Assembly: GCF_025698545.1 (NCBI RefSeq)
Contig: NC_068569.1
Location: forward strand, 22,754,001-22,818,000
DNA from: Gossypium raimondii
Taxonomy: Eukaryota; Streptophyta; Magnoliopsida; Malvales; Malvaceae
Reading direction: 5' to 3'
DNA length: 64,000 nt
The notes under the pieces are model-generated. The model made no database searches, had not been told where the DNA came from, and saw only the letters and a program-made list of their open reading frames with translations. Both the position numbers and the translations under genes were made by a program. Of the stretch, positions 1 through 11,750 are shown piece after piece. Numbering within the stretch: position 1 is the stretch's first letter; every line of letters begins with the position of its first letter.

Positions 1-680
1 CAACGACTTTGCAGATTAAAAGAAAAAAAACATTTTTAATTATATATATATTGCAACGACTTTTGTTATTTTCAAATATAATGTTTTTAGAAACAACTTA
101 ATTTATTTGCTGAAAAATGCTTTAGTTGCAATACAATTGGTTACGATATCTTTAACCTAATGACAAGATTTTAGTTACAAAAACTATTGGGTAGCAACAA
201 TTTATTGGTTGCAAAATTGAATTTGTAGCAATGTAAATTTAGAGGCTAAATATTTTATGAAGTAATATTATAATGATTGTCAAATATTATTTTGTGATGA
301 CATTTTAGTTGGTTGTGTATTAGATTGTGCATCGACTAAATGTCATTTAAAAAAATATATTTTAAAGACCTTAAGATTTGACAAAATTAACGAAAAAGCC
401 GATTTTGAAAAACAATAAAAGAAATAGGTTGAATTTTGAGATATCTAGGGAAATAGGTTGATTTTTGGACACATGAAAGAAAGTGCTTCTACCATGGTGC
501 GGCTTTTGCTGACATGACGCTTATAAGGCAAAAGTGCACCCTGTAAGATGCACTTTACATTTTGCCCTATAGATGTCATGTCATCATATTTATTTTAGGG
601 TTACGATTTTTTTAACCGTTCAATCGAAATTAATAAAAACTTGATGATTTTTATTGTTTATAGTGTGATAAACATGTTTT
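1..680. other. AT-rich repeat-derived intergenic DNA
   Basis: No gene seen. The first 320 bases repeat short words built on gCAACgACTTT and TAGCAACAA, like a decayed transposon end. Around 400-470 the phrase GGAAATAGGTTGA occurs twice. It recurs near 2000, just ahead of another PMD fragment, so this stretch probably belongs to the flank of the same repeated unit. Confidence 0.4.
526..566. repeat. Short perfect hairpin, AAAGTGCA/TGCACTTT
   Basis: AAAGTGCA at 531-538 and TGCACTTT at 549-556 are perfect inverted repeats around a 10-base loop. Outer GGCAAAA and TTTTGCC bases can extend the stem. Related hairpins lie at 2024-2065 and 7492-7514, each close to a PMD fragment. Confidence 0.6.
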
Positions 681-689
681 GTTTCTCAA

Positions 690-1010
690 GATGAGTAAAA
701 AAAATTAAAGTCGTTATTTATTACTATAGTAAAATTCATAACACCGAGATTGGGGTTGCTTTTGTATCTGCCCAATCTATAAATTTGGGTTTCAACAGGA
801 GTGTCAAACTAAATGAGTTTCTTTCAAGAATTAAAAAAATATATCGAGTTCAAGCTGGAGGAGAATTTCGAGATTGAAATATAGATAAAAAAATGTCAAA
901 GAACCTTATAAGATATGATACGTTCGAGCCACACGATGATGTAGATGTTGAGTTAATGCTTGATGCGCATTGCTCAACTCGAAATGATGCAGTAGAGTTA
1001 TATGGCTAGA
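690..1010 (+). pseudogene. MULE (MuDR-like) transposase N-terminal fragment, broken
   Basis: Conceptual translation gives, across stops and small frameshifts, LIRYDTFEPHDDVDVELMLD followed by a VELYG-like end. This resembles the N-terminal ubiquitin-like/PB1-like region of plant MuDR transposases, in which a short 'RYP...DDEDVEMM' block precedes the MuDR domain. Stops interrupt it at several points and no downstream transposase core (DDE) or SWIM zinc finger is visible. I read it as a dead 5' fragment. The assignment rests on motif resemblance only. Confidence 0.35.
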
Positions 1011-2160
1011 CGATGTAGAGGAAGTTGATTTGAGTTCTTCAACAGTTCTAATTAATACGTTTCAGGGTTTTGGTAACAACACGGTTGTTCGGTGATTTCA
1101 TCAATGGGATAACATCTGTTGAAATAATAAAATTAAGGTATTAAAACTGAAATATAGTTTTAGATTTTAGGTATTAGTCTATAAAAGGAACAACTTAGGA
1201 GTGAATTTTTCACTTAATTAAAACTCAACTTCAATACTTAAATACAAGGAGAGAGATTCTAAATTCATTAATTCAGTAAGAACAATTTAGTGATTTTTTT
1301 TCTTCTTCATAATAAATCCTATAATTAAATTAAGCTGTAAAGTTTAATGGGTTTTGTTATTGAATATTCGAATAATAAATATTTTTTAAAAATGTCAGAA
1401 AAATCCAAATGTAATTGCCAATCCTACTAATTTGATAAAGACATGGCTGAATTCCCACTCGTTGGATCCGTAACTTAGTGGAGAACAATTTTGTATTGGG
1501 GAAATTTTAAATTTGCTGTAATGTTTGGCCGTAATTAGTTCATCCTTCACTCTCTCTCTCTCTCCATTTATGATTGGTTTTGGCAGAAATTTCAAAGGGT
1601 CGCAGTTAAGAGAACATGGCATCACCTTCACCCTCCCTACCTACCTCTACACAATTCATCTTCTGTTATCTTCTTTCACTAAATCCCTTATTAGTTGAGA
1701 TTTTAACCTAAATCCTAAACTACTCTGCATATAAACAACACTTTTAATACCATGAATGACCCACCTATTTTAAGCTTTGTTCTGATTAAGACCTACCTTA
1801 AGCAAAGATAATGGAATCCAAGGAATTTGAACATCTCTTTCATCTTTGATCTATCAAAAAAGATCTCTCTTTTTCATCGTTTCTAAATACCCAAAGCTCT
1901 TCCGTCTTTAAGTTTTCAACCTCCAACTTTGGGGTTAAGTTAGAGAAAAATACCGTTTTTAAAAATAATTAAGGGTTTAGACCATTTTTCTCAAATTTAA
2001 GGAAATAGGTCAATTTTGAAAAGAGAAACAGAAAACACGTCTTGCAGGACGTATTTTTTGTTTCTAAAAAAAATATATTTTTTGTGTTGGGTGTTGAAAA
2101 TTTGGGGAGAAAGATTTATTTGTATTTGTGTTTGAGAGAGATATTATGATAGTTTTAAGA
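1011..2160. other. Non-coding AT-rich spacer
   Basis: No supportable gene. It contains a (CT)n microsatellite at about 1550-1565 and, from about 1920, sequence resembling 360-480 (GGAAATAGGT followed by an A/T-rich run). That leads into the hairpin at 2024-2065 and then the PMD fragment. Confidence 0.5.
2024..2065. repeat. Hairpin with ACGTC/GACGT core
   Basis: ACGTC (2037-2041) and GACGT (2048-2052) pair around a 6-base loop. The flanks AAACAGAAAA and TTTTTTGTTT extend the stem imperfectly. It sits about 100 bases ahead of a plus-strand PMD fragment. Confidence 0.5.
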
Positions 2161-2162
2161 TA

Positions 2163-2330
2163 TGTTTGAGTTCATGGTGGCGCGATGACGCTTGAAGACC
2201 CACACATTTCATCTACCATGTGGGGATGGAACAATCATCTTTGAAGATGCCGCATTGCAACTTGGGCTCCCAATTCACGGTGGTTATATGGTCATGGGTT
2301 GAAGTATAACTAGGGCTCTCAATTGAAGGT
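2163..2330 (+). pseudogene. Plant mobile domain (PMD) fragment
   Basis: Translation in shifting frames gives RPTHTFHL-like, GTIIFEDAALQLGLPIHGG and YMVMG pieces. This matches the conserved PMD block seen better at 6.7 and 40.3 kb ([14 protein letters not shown] followed by [14 protein letters not shown]). Only this core survives, with frameshifts and no downstream exons. PMD proteins (PF10536, MAIN/MAIL family and transposon-borne relatives) are plant-specific, and many copies travel with transposons. Confidence 0.55.
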
Positions 2331-2579
2331 AGTTATGCGATCACGGGTTCAAGTTTTATGTCACCAAAAGAGGATACTTTATAAACCCCATACATAAGTT
2401 TGAGATCATAATCATAAGAGAAAAAATGGACTTTCTAGTATAACCAACTTATTATTTTTCTCCATCTCCATCAAAATAGTATCATTAACCTCATTGTCTA
2501 AAACCTATGACAGAGTTGGGGCAAGAAGACTTTCAAGGGGTAAGTGATTGTGATAGTGGTGAAAAAATTGAAACTCGAG

Positions 2580-3060
2580 TCGAGGCGACAACAATTGTAG
2601 TTATTAATAAGTTCTTTAATCACAATAATTATTGTCGCCCCAAGTCACGTTTTAGCTTTTCTCCTATGACGACATTGCCTACTCATTTCCTCCTCCGGCA
2701 GTAGATATGACTTACAGTGAAGTCTAAACCATGTCATGTAATCCGGAGAGATCATCGAATCTGGTAGGAGAATTGGTTCAAGCATAGGTATGAAATTGTA
2801 CTTATGTTCCCAAATGTAAATATATTTGGCATTGAATTTAGGTCAATCTTCATTTGTTCTCCCCCATAAGTCAATCTTGTGAAGCTCATCGAGCTCTTAG
2901 GGTGACGACGGAATACTTTGCATAAACCCAACACACGACCGAATTCATGCATCTCGACTACTGCAAAAACTATCAATGACACTTTGACATGCCAGATATT
3001 ACGATTTGCAAAAAAAAATTGATCAAGATGCATTCCTGAATTCTCGAATCAAAGAATAAT
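2580..3060 (-). pseudogene. PMD gene copy A, 3' exon (cut off by an LTR insertion)
   Basis: On the minus strand this reads FFANRNIWHVKVSLIVFAVVE, then MHEFGRVLG, and after frame changes DYMTWFRLHCKSYLLPEEE and RQCRHRR. The same order is found in the plus-strand copy at 41.8-42.25 kb (FLANRNI, QFGFRQSIP, EYMTWFRYHDKSY, RQRLRKRPRQP). It is the C-terminal half of a MAIN-like PMD protein. The exon stops abruptly at 3060, where an LTR begins. The rest of the gene resumes at 5319. Frameshifts and stops show it was dead or dying independently of the insertion. Confidence 0.7.
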
Positions 3061-5318
3061 TGTAACATCCCTACCCAATTTAGTCGCTGGAACTGAGCTA
3101 TAAGAGGTTACCACACAAAACTCACAAAACATACACATACTTTAATCATACATGGTGGACCATGCCACTGACCAATATGTGGCGGGTTAATCCAGCGGGT
3201 CGTTCATCTAAGCATTAAACTCAGATAGCTAAATTGTGGACTATTCTACGTACACAACTTTTGCGGAAAGTAAGATGAACATCTAAATTGGTAAATTTAT
3301 TGCATATACTTAAAATGGCGGACTATTTCGCGGATACCCTACACTGTCACAAGTTTCGTGAAACTTAAAACGCAGAACGTAATAGAACAAAATTCATTTA
3401 TTCATTCACATAGTTACATCATGAAAGTCTAAAATAATATTTAACACGTTTGTTTAAAGATGACCAAACAACTATATACATGTCTCTTAGATTGACTTAA
3501 ATAAAATCAAGAGTCTACTACAACCTCGGCGAATAGTGTGAACTTCTTACTGATCTAACTGCCACACTCTGAACATTAAAAATCTACAAGATAAAAGCAA
3601 TCTAGGCATAAGTATTAAGAATACTTTGTAAGCTCATACGAATTCAATAATTGAATTACCTCAAATAATAATTATATGATAATTTAATACACAAACACAG
3701 TTTACCTATTCGCCAGTTTACCTATTCGCCAATACAATTCGCCAACAAGGTAAGTGCATTGACTTCATCACATATAGTATATCGAGTACACAACATGATG
3801 CAATGACACTTCATATCAAACTTATTCTCATAACTTTCACTAGTGCGGGCTCCAATTATAATAGTCAACTATTTCATTTCTCTTCATTCCTTAACTTGCC
3901 AATTTCACATTTCTCATGTTTTATAGTACTCGATGAACATTGTAAAAGAACTCAAAACATAGGTATGCTTTACATCAGAGCTCGTCCAAGCTAAACATGT
4001 ATATAGGTGTCAGGTTACCCGTCTAAGCTAAACATTTATCAACACAATGAAAGCCTGACCAAGGCTGCATATACGTGTAAGGTTATCAGTTCAGGCTAAA
4101 CCTTTGAAACAACATTAGATTACCAGTTCGGGCTAAATTTGTGCCACATGTTTCTTCGAGTTTGCAACAAATGTTGGATCTCGAAATCATTAGAAAGTAA
4201 CATGTAACCATGTGTTTGAGACTTTCACTAAGTTTATCGGGACACTTTCATTTTGTAATCTTATTCACATTCTTTTGTATCATAATTCGATATTTCCTCT
4301 TTATATTCAATTATACAATTAAAGAACAAAAGAAATGAAAGTTAAACAATATTTATATTGTATGAACTTACTTGGAGTAATGATAACTTGCCACAATAAT
4401 GTCTACTTAAAACCTTTTCCTTTATCGCGATCTTCTCTTAGCGGATTCAAATATTAATATATTACATAGTTTAATTCAATTTTTATCAACCAACATCATT
4501 CATTAGCTTATAAAACATATAAGTTAGTTTAATTCTATCACTCAAAATTCCCTTAAGCCTAACAAGTTATACAGTTGAGTCCCTTTATAACAAAGTTTAT
4601 AGAAACCTCAAACTGATTTCGGAAGGTCTATACTTAAGCCCTAATATCCAGAATTAACAAATTTCCATATTACCAAGTGATCCTTTTTCATAACCTCACT
4701 TCTAATCTAATAATTTAACGCTACCATTTCAAGCATTCAATAGTGATAATCTCATGAAATCTTTAGCAGTTTTAGAAACGAACACCATTATTAGTTAGAT
4801 TGAAACACAACCATCTAAAAAACATAAAATTAATGTACAACAAGTTCGATTTAACTTACCATGCAACAACACAAAGCTTGACCAACTTCTCTAGCTCAAC
4901 AAAAAAGAAACACAGTGATGGAGAGGATGAAGGAAAGAAAATGAACTGTCTCTTTCCATCTACTATGATACGAAATATATATATCTAATCTAATTATTAA
5001 TTAAGATTAACATCATCATAAGTAAGGCCAAAACCTATCAGACCACCTTATATATAAAAATGGCTAAATTATAATTTTAGTCCCTACTCGATCAACTTAT
5101 TATTATTTGCAAAAGAAATCCATAATGGTCACTTCTACCACCTTTATGATTTTAACCTTGTACCATGATCAACTTTCTAATCAATCAAATTACCAAACCA
5201 GGTTTTCATACAACAATATAATATACTAATAATTATTAAATATTAAACTTACAAACTCAATTGGTAAACGGGGTTTCGAAACCACCGTTTTCGCCATCAT
5301 TGAAAACAGGTTGTCACA
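3061..5318 (-). mobile_element. LTR a: solo LTR (TG...CA, 2258 bp) inside PMD copy A
   Basis: It starts TGTAACATCC and ends GTTGTCACA. The flanking 5-mers are ATAAT (3056-3060) and ATAAC (5319-5323), a target duplication with one change. No gag/pol coding is present, so it is a solo LTR or an LTR-bounded non-coding element. The orientation is minus, because the CCCTACCC-type end lies on the left. It holds degenerate tandem copies of a word like GGCTAAACnTTT (about 4010-4135) and a 16-bp tandem duplication at 3699-3730. The insertion point is confirmed by the uninterrupted homologue near 41844. Confidence 0.8.
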
Positions 5319-6430
5319 ATAACATCCATTCAAACTACAATACGAAATTATAAATTTTACTACGCACCTAATATTAAATTTCAAATACTTACGTAAATAT
5401 TATATAATTGAAAAACTCATATAAATTTTTTATCATTGATCTCACAATAGTCGGATATCTTTGAGCTCGTCTGGTATACTCACATGACTCGTATCGTTGT
5501 TTCACATATCAAAAAATGTTATTTCAAAAATATAATAATGAAAAAAAATATGATGATAACTATAGTATTAAATGAATTTTACGTTATTATGAGTGGGAAT
5601 TCATAAGAGGCGTCTACTCGGGGACGTATAAATGGTAGTCAATATCATACCCATGACTAAAGAAGGAGTATGCAATCACTGATTTTAATTTTTTGTGCTT
5701 CTGTTGCTCGAAACATCTCTCGACACAATGTCGCGGATACAACTGATCCCCAATTGAGTTGCCCCGCTTCTTTTAAGTTAACTAGTTATAGTAGCCACCT
5801 TAAATGTATCAGGTTTTGAGATTTATCTGGTAATAGAAGACCCCCGATTAACTTCAGGATGAATGCTCGTGCATATTATTATCTTTCAATAGCACTGGCA
5901 AAGTTGTTGATATAATTGAAATTGACTTCTAACAATTTCATCTCTATCTAGCTATCATTAAACTTGTCTGACATCTTGCCTAATAGTTGTTCGCAAATAG
6001 TGCTCCAATCCCCGATGCCCACAACCACCACAACGATTGCCCTATCAACCTATAAAGTGGGTTGTAATGTTACATCCTTGAGCATAATTGTACGCTCACC
6101 GCATGGAAGATGATATGCGTGTGTCTTGGGCCTCCATCTTTCCACCAAAACGCTGATAACTGAAGATCCAATTTAGTCCTCTCGAGCATACAAGACACGT
6201 GCAATAATCTTGCCTCTTGCAAGTGTTGTTCAATAACACATGGTGCCATCGCACTTCAATTGTCTATGTATGTCTCGATAATCTAATCTTTAGTCTGATT
6301 ATATAAAAATAATTTTTTTAAAATTAATAACATTAACAAGTTAGTAATTTAATTAACTAAAATTAATATGAATTTCTTACCATTTGCAATTAGACGCCTG
6401 AAATGTGTTTGTCATCCAAATGAATATGCA
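5319..6430 (-). pseudogene. PMD gene copy A, 5' exons
   Basis: Read on the minus strand. Exon 1 ends HLDDKHISGV, a stop where the family has Gln, then LQM, followed by a canonical GTAAG donor (about 6378). The second exon (about 6300-5640) begins after an AATCAG acceptor and carries LHVSCMLERTKLDL and an ERWRPKTHAYHLPCGERTI-like core. Next come DWSTICEQLLGKMSDKF and a PSDR-type tail, across several frameshifts. A small exon ends near 5440, and the next starts TTTGAATGGATG just before the LTR junction. Order and introns match the plus-strand copy at 40.0-42.9 kb. At least one in-frame stop plus frameshifts make it a pseudogene. Confidence 0.7.
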
Positions 6431-6635
6431 ACATTAACTTTTTAAAATTATAAAAATAAAATAAAATCAAAGAAATTATGAAATATAAAATTAAAACAAT
6501 TAGTATTTAAGATAAATTGAATGAAAAATTGATAATAAAATAGTTGAGAGAATTGGGAGAATTATATTTGGATGCAAAAGAAAGAAAATGAGTTGATTAT
6601 AAATAGCAAATAAACTAGCGGTTAGAAAAAAAAAA

Positions 6636-7000
6636 TTAGTTGTTTGAAAAAAAATTGTTGGAAAAAGTTATCGTTTGATGAAAACACATCCAGCAGGTTG
6701 ATTGACCCATATTTATACGGGCACCGTAAAACTTATTCGACACCTTCCCAAAAAATGGCTTGCAAAGGTCCTCTTTATGGGGAACGACCATTGACCTTGT
6801 GACGACTAACCCATCCACCGGTAAATCGAGTTGTAAAGCTATGTCCTTGAGTGTGATTGTATACTCGCCGCATGGAAGATGGAAAGTGTGTGTCTCAGGC
6901 CTCCATCTTTCCACCAACGCACTGATGAGTGTAGAATTAAGTTTGTAGCCCCCGAACATACGAGACACATGCAAAAATCTCGCGTCTTACAAGTAACCAC
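6636..7000 (-). pseudogene. PMD gene copy C, N-terminal PMD exon only
   Basis: An open stretch of about 110 codons gives [20 protein letters not shown], then [20 protein letters not shown], then [14 protein letters not shown]. This is the best preserved PMD core in the window. It resembles copy A's second exon, lies directly upstream of copy A on the same strand, and stops after [12 protein letters not shown] without the remaining exons. Most likely it is a truncated tandem duplicate. An intact short PMD protein is possible but unlikely, as no upstream exon is visible. Confidence 0.6.
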
Positions 7001-7004
7001 GAAT

Positions 7005-7048
7005 TTTAGTATTTGGTCTCTTTAAGTTTAGTATTTGGTCTCTTTAAG
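7005..7048. repeat. 22-bp perfect tandem duplication
   Basis: TTTAGTATTTGGTCTCTTTAAG-type unit at 7005-7026 and again at 7027-7048, directly upstream of PMD copy C. Confidence 0.85.
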
Positions 7049-7049
7049 A

Positions 7050-9374
7050 AGTTATGTATGAACTCCTCCAAAATACAATAATCTAACTATTTATATTGAT
7101 AAAAAAATAATTTTAAAAATTTTAAAGAATAAAATACTTTAAATTTAACTTAATTGAATATAACGAAATTTAAAATTTCATCTTTCCATTATCGCTTGAG
7201 CGACGGAAATGAGCTTGTTGTTGAAACAAATTAGAGAGGTTGTCATTCGTGAAAATTTAACCGAAATGAATAAAATATGGAGTAATTAAATAAAACTATA
7301 ATATTTTTCAAAAAGTGTATTGGAAAATTTAGAACAAAACTTGAGAGAATTATTGAGAGTTTAGAAAGAATTGAGAGAGTTGGAATTGAGTGAAAAGAAT
7401 AAAAATGACTTGGTATTTATAGGAAAAAAGTTACCGTTGAGACTCTTAAAAATTTTACCGTTCTCAATGTTAAAAAAAATGACCGTTAGTGAAAAGCGCA
7501 CCCTGGCGCACTTTTACACACATTCTCTCAAAACAACATATTTTTAAAGTTTTTTTTTTTAAAAAAACCCCCTAAAAGCTAAGCAAATAAATAAAAAAAA
7601 CCCTACATATATACCTTATTTTAAAAATTAAAATTTATATATATTTTAAAAAATTAAGATAATTTAAAGAAAGTTAAAATATAAAAAATATAAGATAATA
7701 ATTTTGGGAACTTAAATAAGTTAATTAATGATTCAAGTTTATCATGTTAAAGTGTTTTATTTTATTTTGAAAAAGTTTTTAAATATATATATGGTTTCAA
7801 ATGTATGTGCTCTAACATGAAATTAATTATATTGTAACAAGGTTTTAATTTGATTTGAAAAAATTTCAAATCAAGTTAGAATGATAAAATAAAATAATCA
7901 TTTTATTAACTTAAAATTGTTTGGAAGGTTCACTCCTTGATATTTTTTCAAACTATTAAACCAAATGTAAATATATATGATATAAAATTTCTTCAATTTC
8001 ATTAATTACTAGGATTAAATTTCAACAATTAATCACATAATTAATATGTGTATTACTAAAATCTAAAAGTTCCACTTAGATTTCTCCAACTTCTTCTAAA
8101 TTTTCATTAATTAATGGGTAAAGCCTACTCAAACAATAAATTCTATGCAATCAATTTCCACTTTTTATGAACCTTACTATTTATATTTTCTTTTACAATA
8201 TTTTTCAAATACACCAATATTAATTTAGAGATAAAATTATTTAACTATATTTATCTTCACTTTTTAACCATCCAAATAAGTTTGGTTTATGACTTTTATA
8301 ATCAAGTTTTAAAGTCTCTTGAAAACTAAATTTTCAATGAAATAAAAATAATTAATAACGCTTATATGATATTTAATGAATAATATTTTTATACACAAAA
8401 TTTAAGTTAATTCCACTACATTAAATGTAAAATATTAATTTAATACAGCAAAACTTAATTTTTTTTAAAATAGAATTTGGTTTAGGTAACCATGACCTTT
8501 AAACTTGTATTATATAAACCATTCAAACATTTCGGTTGAAATTGGTTTTAGATTTCTCGATTTTTCTTGTTCAACCTTAAATGAAACCACTAAATTTTTT
8601 TTGAACAATTTTATCATATGTTCTGATTATATATGCTCATTTTGACATAATACCTAGAATTACCCATAATACATTAGTGCACTCAAATCAACGTCTTCTT
8701 ACATTGACAATAATGTTAATGTTGTTTTTGCTAAAACATGGAATAAGTAATAACATGGGTTAAAACAAAATATAGCTAACGTATAAATAAAAACATATAT
8801 GCAATCCATATATATTGTCCTTACTCCTTAGAACAAGGGACCACCACCCATCAAATTCATCAAAAATTAAGACAAAAGGTTCACATGCATAATAGCATAT
8901 ATGTGATTGGTGCTATTGTGATATTCGGATCTGCTTGACTTTATAGAAAAGAAGAGGGTTTAGATTGAAAATGTTTGAAGCAGTAAATTCCAGTTGCTGG
9001 GTTTTGTTTTTTACCAACTTGAAAATCTGGGTTAAAACTGTCAGTCATGTTGTGGTATTTCTACACAAGTCTTAATATGTTTTGTTACGTAAGATGTCCC
9101 AATTCGTTTCATTTATGGAAAAGAAAAATCCTTGGTTAGATCTTGTGGGTGTGTGGATCTTAATTGATTCCTATAAGTGTGCAGTACTTGTCATTTACTT
9201 CAAGGACAAAACGTACGTGATTAGTGGATAATTTATGCTTTTAAAACCCAATTGCTTGACAGCAGTCACCAACACCTACTGTGATTAAGACCATAAATAT
9301 TCGATCCTCACTAATAATCAACATCTAGTTGCTTCAAGCTGTTTTAACTCAAATTTCAGTCTCTAACAATGTTG
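7050..9374. other. AT-rich spacer with no gene
   Basis: Very AT-rich. The segment at 7190-7500 resembles the flank of PMD copy A (GAGAGAATT...GAGAGTT words near 7350 and 6545), consistent with duplication of the PMD unit with its 5' flank. A hairpin lies at 7492-7514. I see nothing coding between 7515 and 9374. Confidence 0.5.
7492..7514. repeat. Hairpin AAGCGC/GCGC-CTT upstream of PMD copy C
   Basis: AAAAGCGCA, then CCCT, then GGCGCACTTTT can fold back with one bulge. It is the third member of the short hairpin series near PMD fragments (with 526-566 and 2024-2065). Confidence 0.45.
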
Positions 9375-9810
9375 TTTTTTTTTTTAAAGTAAAACAAAAA
9401 ATTACAATGATGTATTCACAGATAAATTGCCTCTAGTGTTTTCTTCTTTTAGAACTTTTTTTTATCTCTATAGGGTCATCAAATATGTGTAAAACTTAAC
9501 CATTCGAGAGGGTCATTTTTGCTATTGCCTCTACAATCTTGTTAGTTTCCCTAGGAACATATCTCAAGGACCACTTCTCTTTATTAACAATGATTTGTTT
9601 AATCCTCCTTATTAAAATAGCGTTGCTTCTTTCAGGTTTGTTATCGCTAATAGCTGTTACGACCTCTAGAATCGTATCTTTGCTTTTGAAGTATGTGCAA
9701 GCCATTCAATATACCTCAAAGCTCAGCAACTACAACCGAACACTTCTCCAAAAAATGGTTATAGGCAAGAATCCAATTCCCCTTCCCATCTCGTATTGAA
9801 GCCATCAATA
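9375..9810 (-). mobile_element. LINE 3' fragment: RNase H domain, degenerate
   Basis: Minus-strand translation gives IRDGKGNWILAYNHFLEKCS, then VVVAEL, a stop where LINEs have Trp (TGA for TGG), and GILNGLHIL. It continues SDNKPERSNAILIRRIKQII and WSLRYVPRETNKIVEAIAKM. This is the C-terminal RNase H-like (RVT_3) domain of a plant L1-type LINE, with the DxN block and the usual RE.N tail. A T run at 9375-9385 would be the poly(A) tail. Nothing of the RT remains, so the copy is strongly 5'-truncated and dead. Confidence 0.75.
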
Positions 9811-10663
9811 AAGATTGAATTATAAAATTTTGGGTTAATATATAATTTTAAAGGGATTAAAATATAAAATTATTATATTTTAAAGAAAGAACACTCTTAC
9901 TTGCTTACACCTCTTACACCTCAAATTATTGTAAATTTTGATGAACAAGTCGATTTCCAGCTAATACATTCTTTAATTACGGAAATTGCTGCAACCTTGA
10001 CAAGTCAATCCTAATTTACAATAAAATCCAGTGATTGATAAGCATAAAAACAAACAAAATATTTCTATATATATATCATAACATTGATGATTGATTAATT
10101 TCTTTCATTTGTTTTTGGGCAGACAATGGTTGAAACTTTAAACATGAAACTGAACTTTCCTTTTTTTTTCCATCAAATCAAAAATTTGAGTTACTTCCCC
10201 ACACGTAACTTAATCAAATTATTTTTTATGACTTATAAAAAAATATAAAATCCTAAAGACTTGAATCCAAATTATACCTGAGACGATAAACATTCTAATT
10301 ATCATGTCAATACACGAGATCCGTTTATTAAGAATTTAATCGAGGTTGATAATATTCATTAAGTGCCACATTGCGGACTTGGTTCCTCCCAGCAGCTCCA
10401 CCATTTGAAAAATGGAAGTGACAAGTCAGAATTGGGACAAAAAGAAAGGCACTTATGTTGGAAGGTGGGGTGTGGTGTAGGGTATATTCATTCTTGGGTC
10501 ACTTATTTATTTTTCTGAAATTTACCCACTACTTTATAAATTATAATGCTAAACCTTGTTTTCCGGGGGGGTAAAAAGCTTCCAACCATACAACTTGGAA
10601 AGGCAACAAATTATTCGAATCCAACTAAGAAAGGATGGTTGAAAAATATCCTCAATTAAAATA

Positions 10664-10694
<31 letters not shown>

Positions 10695-11750
10695 TGGAAG
10701 GAATGATATGATTTTAAGATATTAAATTTTGTAATTAGATTTTATATTTTGCGTAAGTTTAATGTGATCATTTTAATCCTCGTAGTTTTAGAATTTAAAA
10801 TTTTAGTCCTGACGGATCATAGTTATTAAATTCATTAAGTTTTGTTATTTTTAAAATTTGATGTCTCAAATATATTATCACATGTGTAATTCTATGTTTG
10901 TTTGTTATTTTTACATATGACTGATAAAAATTCTGTTAATAGATTGAACAACTCTCATTTGCATTGAGACTACAATTTTAAAATTAAAAAAAAAGTATAG
11001 TTTTTGAATGTGATGCATCGGTGAACGTTGACTAAATCTATAGCTTTACGCATAATGCATGACTAATGACATAATTTAATCAAACAGACTTAAGTGTTAC
11101 CATTGGGTTAGGATTAAAATTTTAAAATTCAAAAGTATAAGACTTAAAATAAATGAAATTAAAGTACATGCACTAACTTCATAATTTATACAAAGTATAA
11201 GGAATGCTTAACCTAGCTATTATATGTCATAGAAATGACATTTAGGTTAGTGGAACTCAATGAGTCTCTAAGGATTATTAGAGTATTAATTATCTTTTCA
11301 ACTCAATTTTTTTATTAACAACGATATCAATATTAATGTTAATTAAACTATACTGTACTCAACAAAAAAAAGTTTTTCTCCTTTAATTTTCTAATAAGGT
11401 ACTAATAAAATTGATCAATAATGCATAGTTTAGGCCTTTCTAAGGCTACTCGGCCCAACACATCCAGGTTAGACAATACTTGAATAGGGCAATTTTGATT
11501 CAAGAATTCTTATTTATTTATTTATTTAACTTATAAAATTAAATACGAGTAAAAGTATTTTCAATTACCTCTCCATCGATATCAACTATATGGAGAGCAA
11601 TTCACGTTTGCAATAAACTGGAATACTTTTTATTCAATAATAACTATTGTCTTACGTTTTAAAGGATGCTTCATGAAAGATGTTTCTCACGGTACTGTTT
11701 AATTAAAATAGAAGAGATGGATGTAACCTTGAAATATGTTAGGGTTTTTA
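9811..11750. other. Non-coding spacer with microsatellite
   Basis: No gene seen. A (TA)n microsatellite lies at about 10664-10689. From about 10740 to 11215 the sequence is the dispersed type built on 'ATTTTAGTCC' and 'TTTAAAATTCAAAAGTATAAG' phrases, which recurs near 15.0, 22.4 and 49.2 kb. Confidence 0.45.

Noticed and set aside
9539..9799. 86-codon plus-strand frame
   Set aside because: Antisense to the LINE RNase H fragment, which has clear family motifs on the minus strand.
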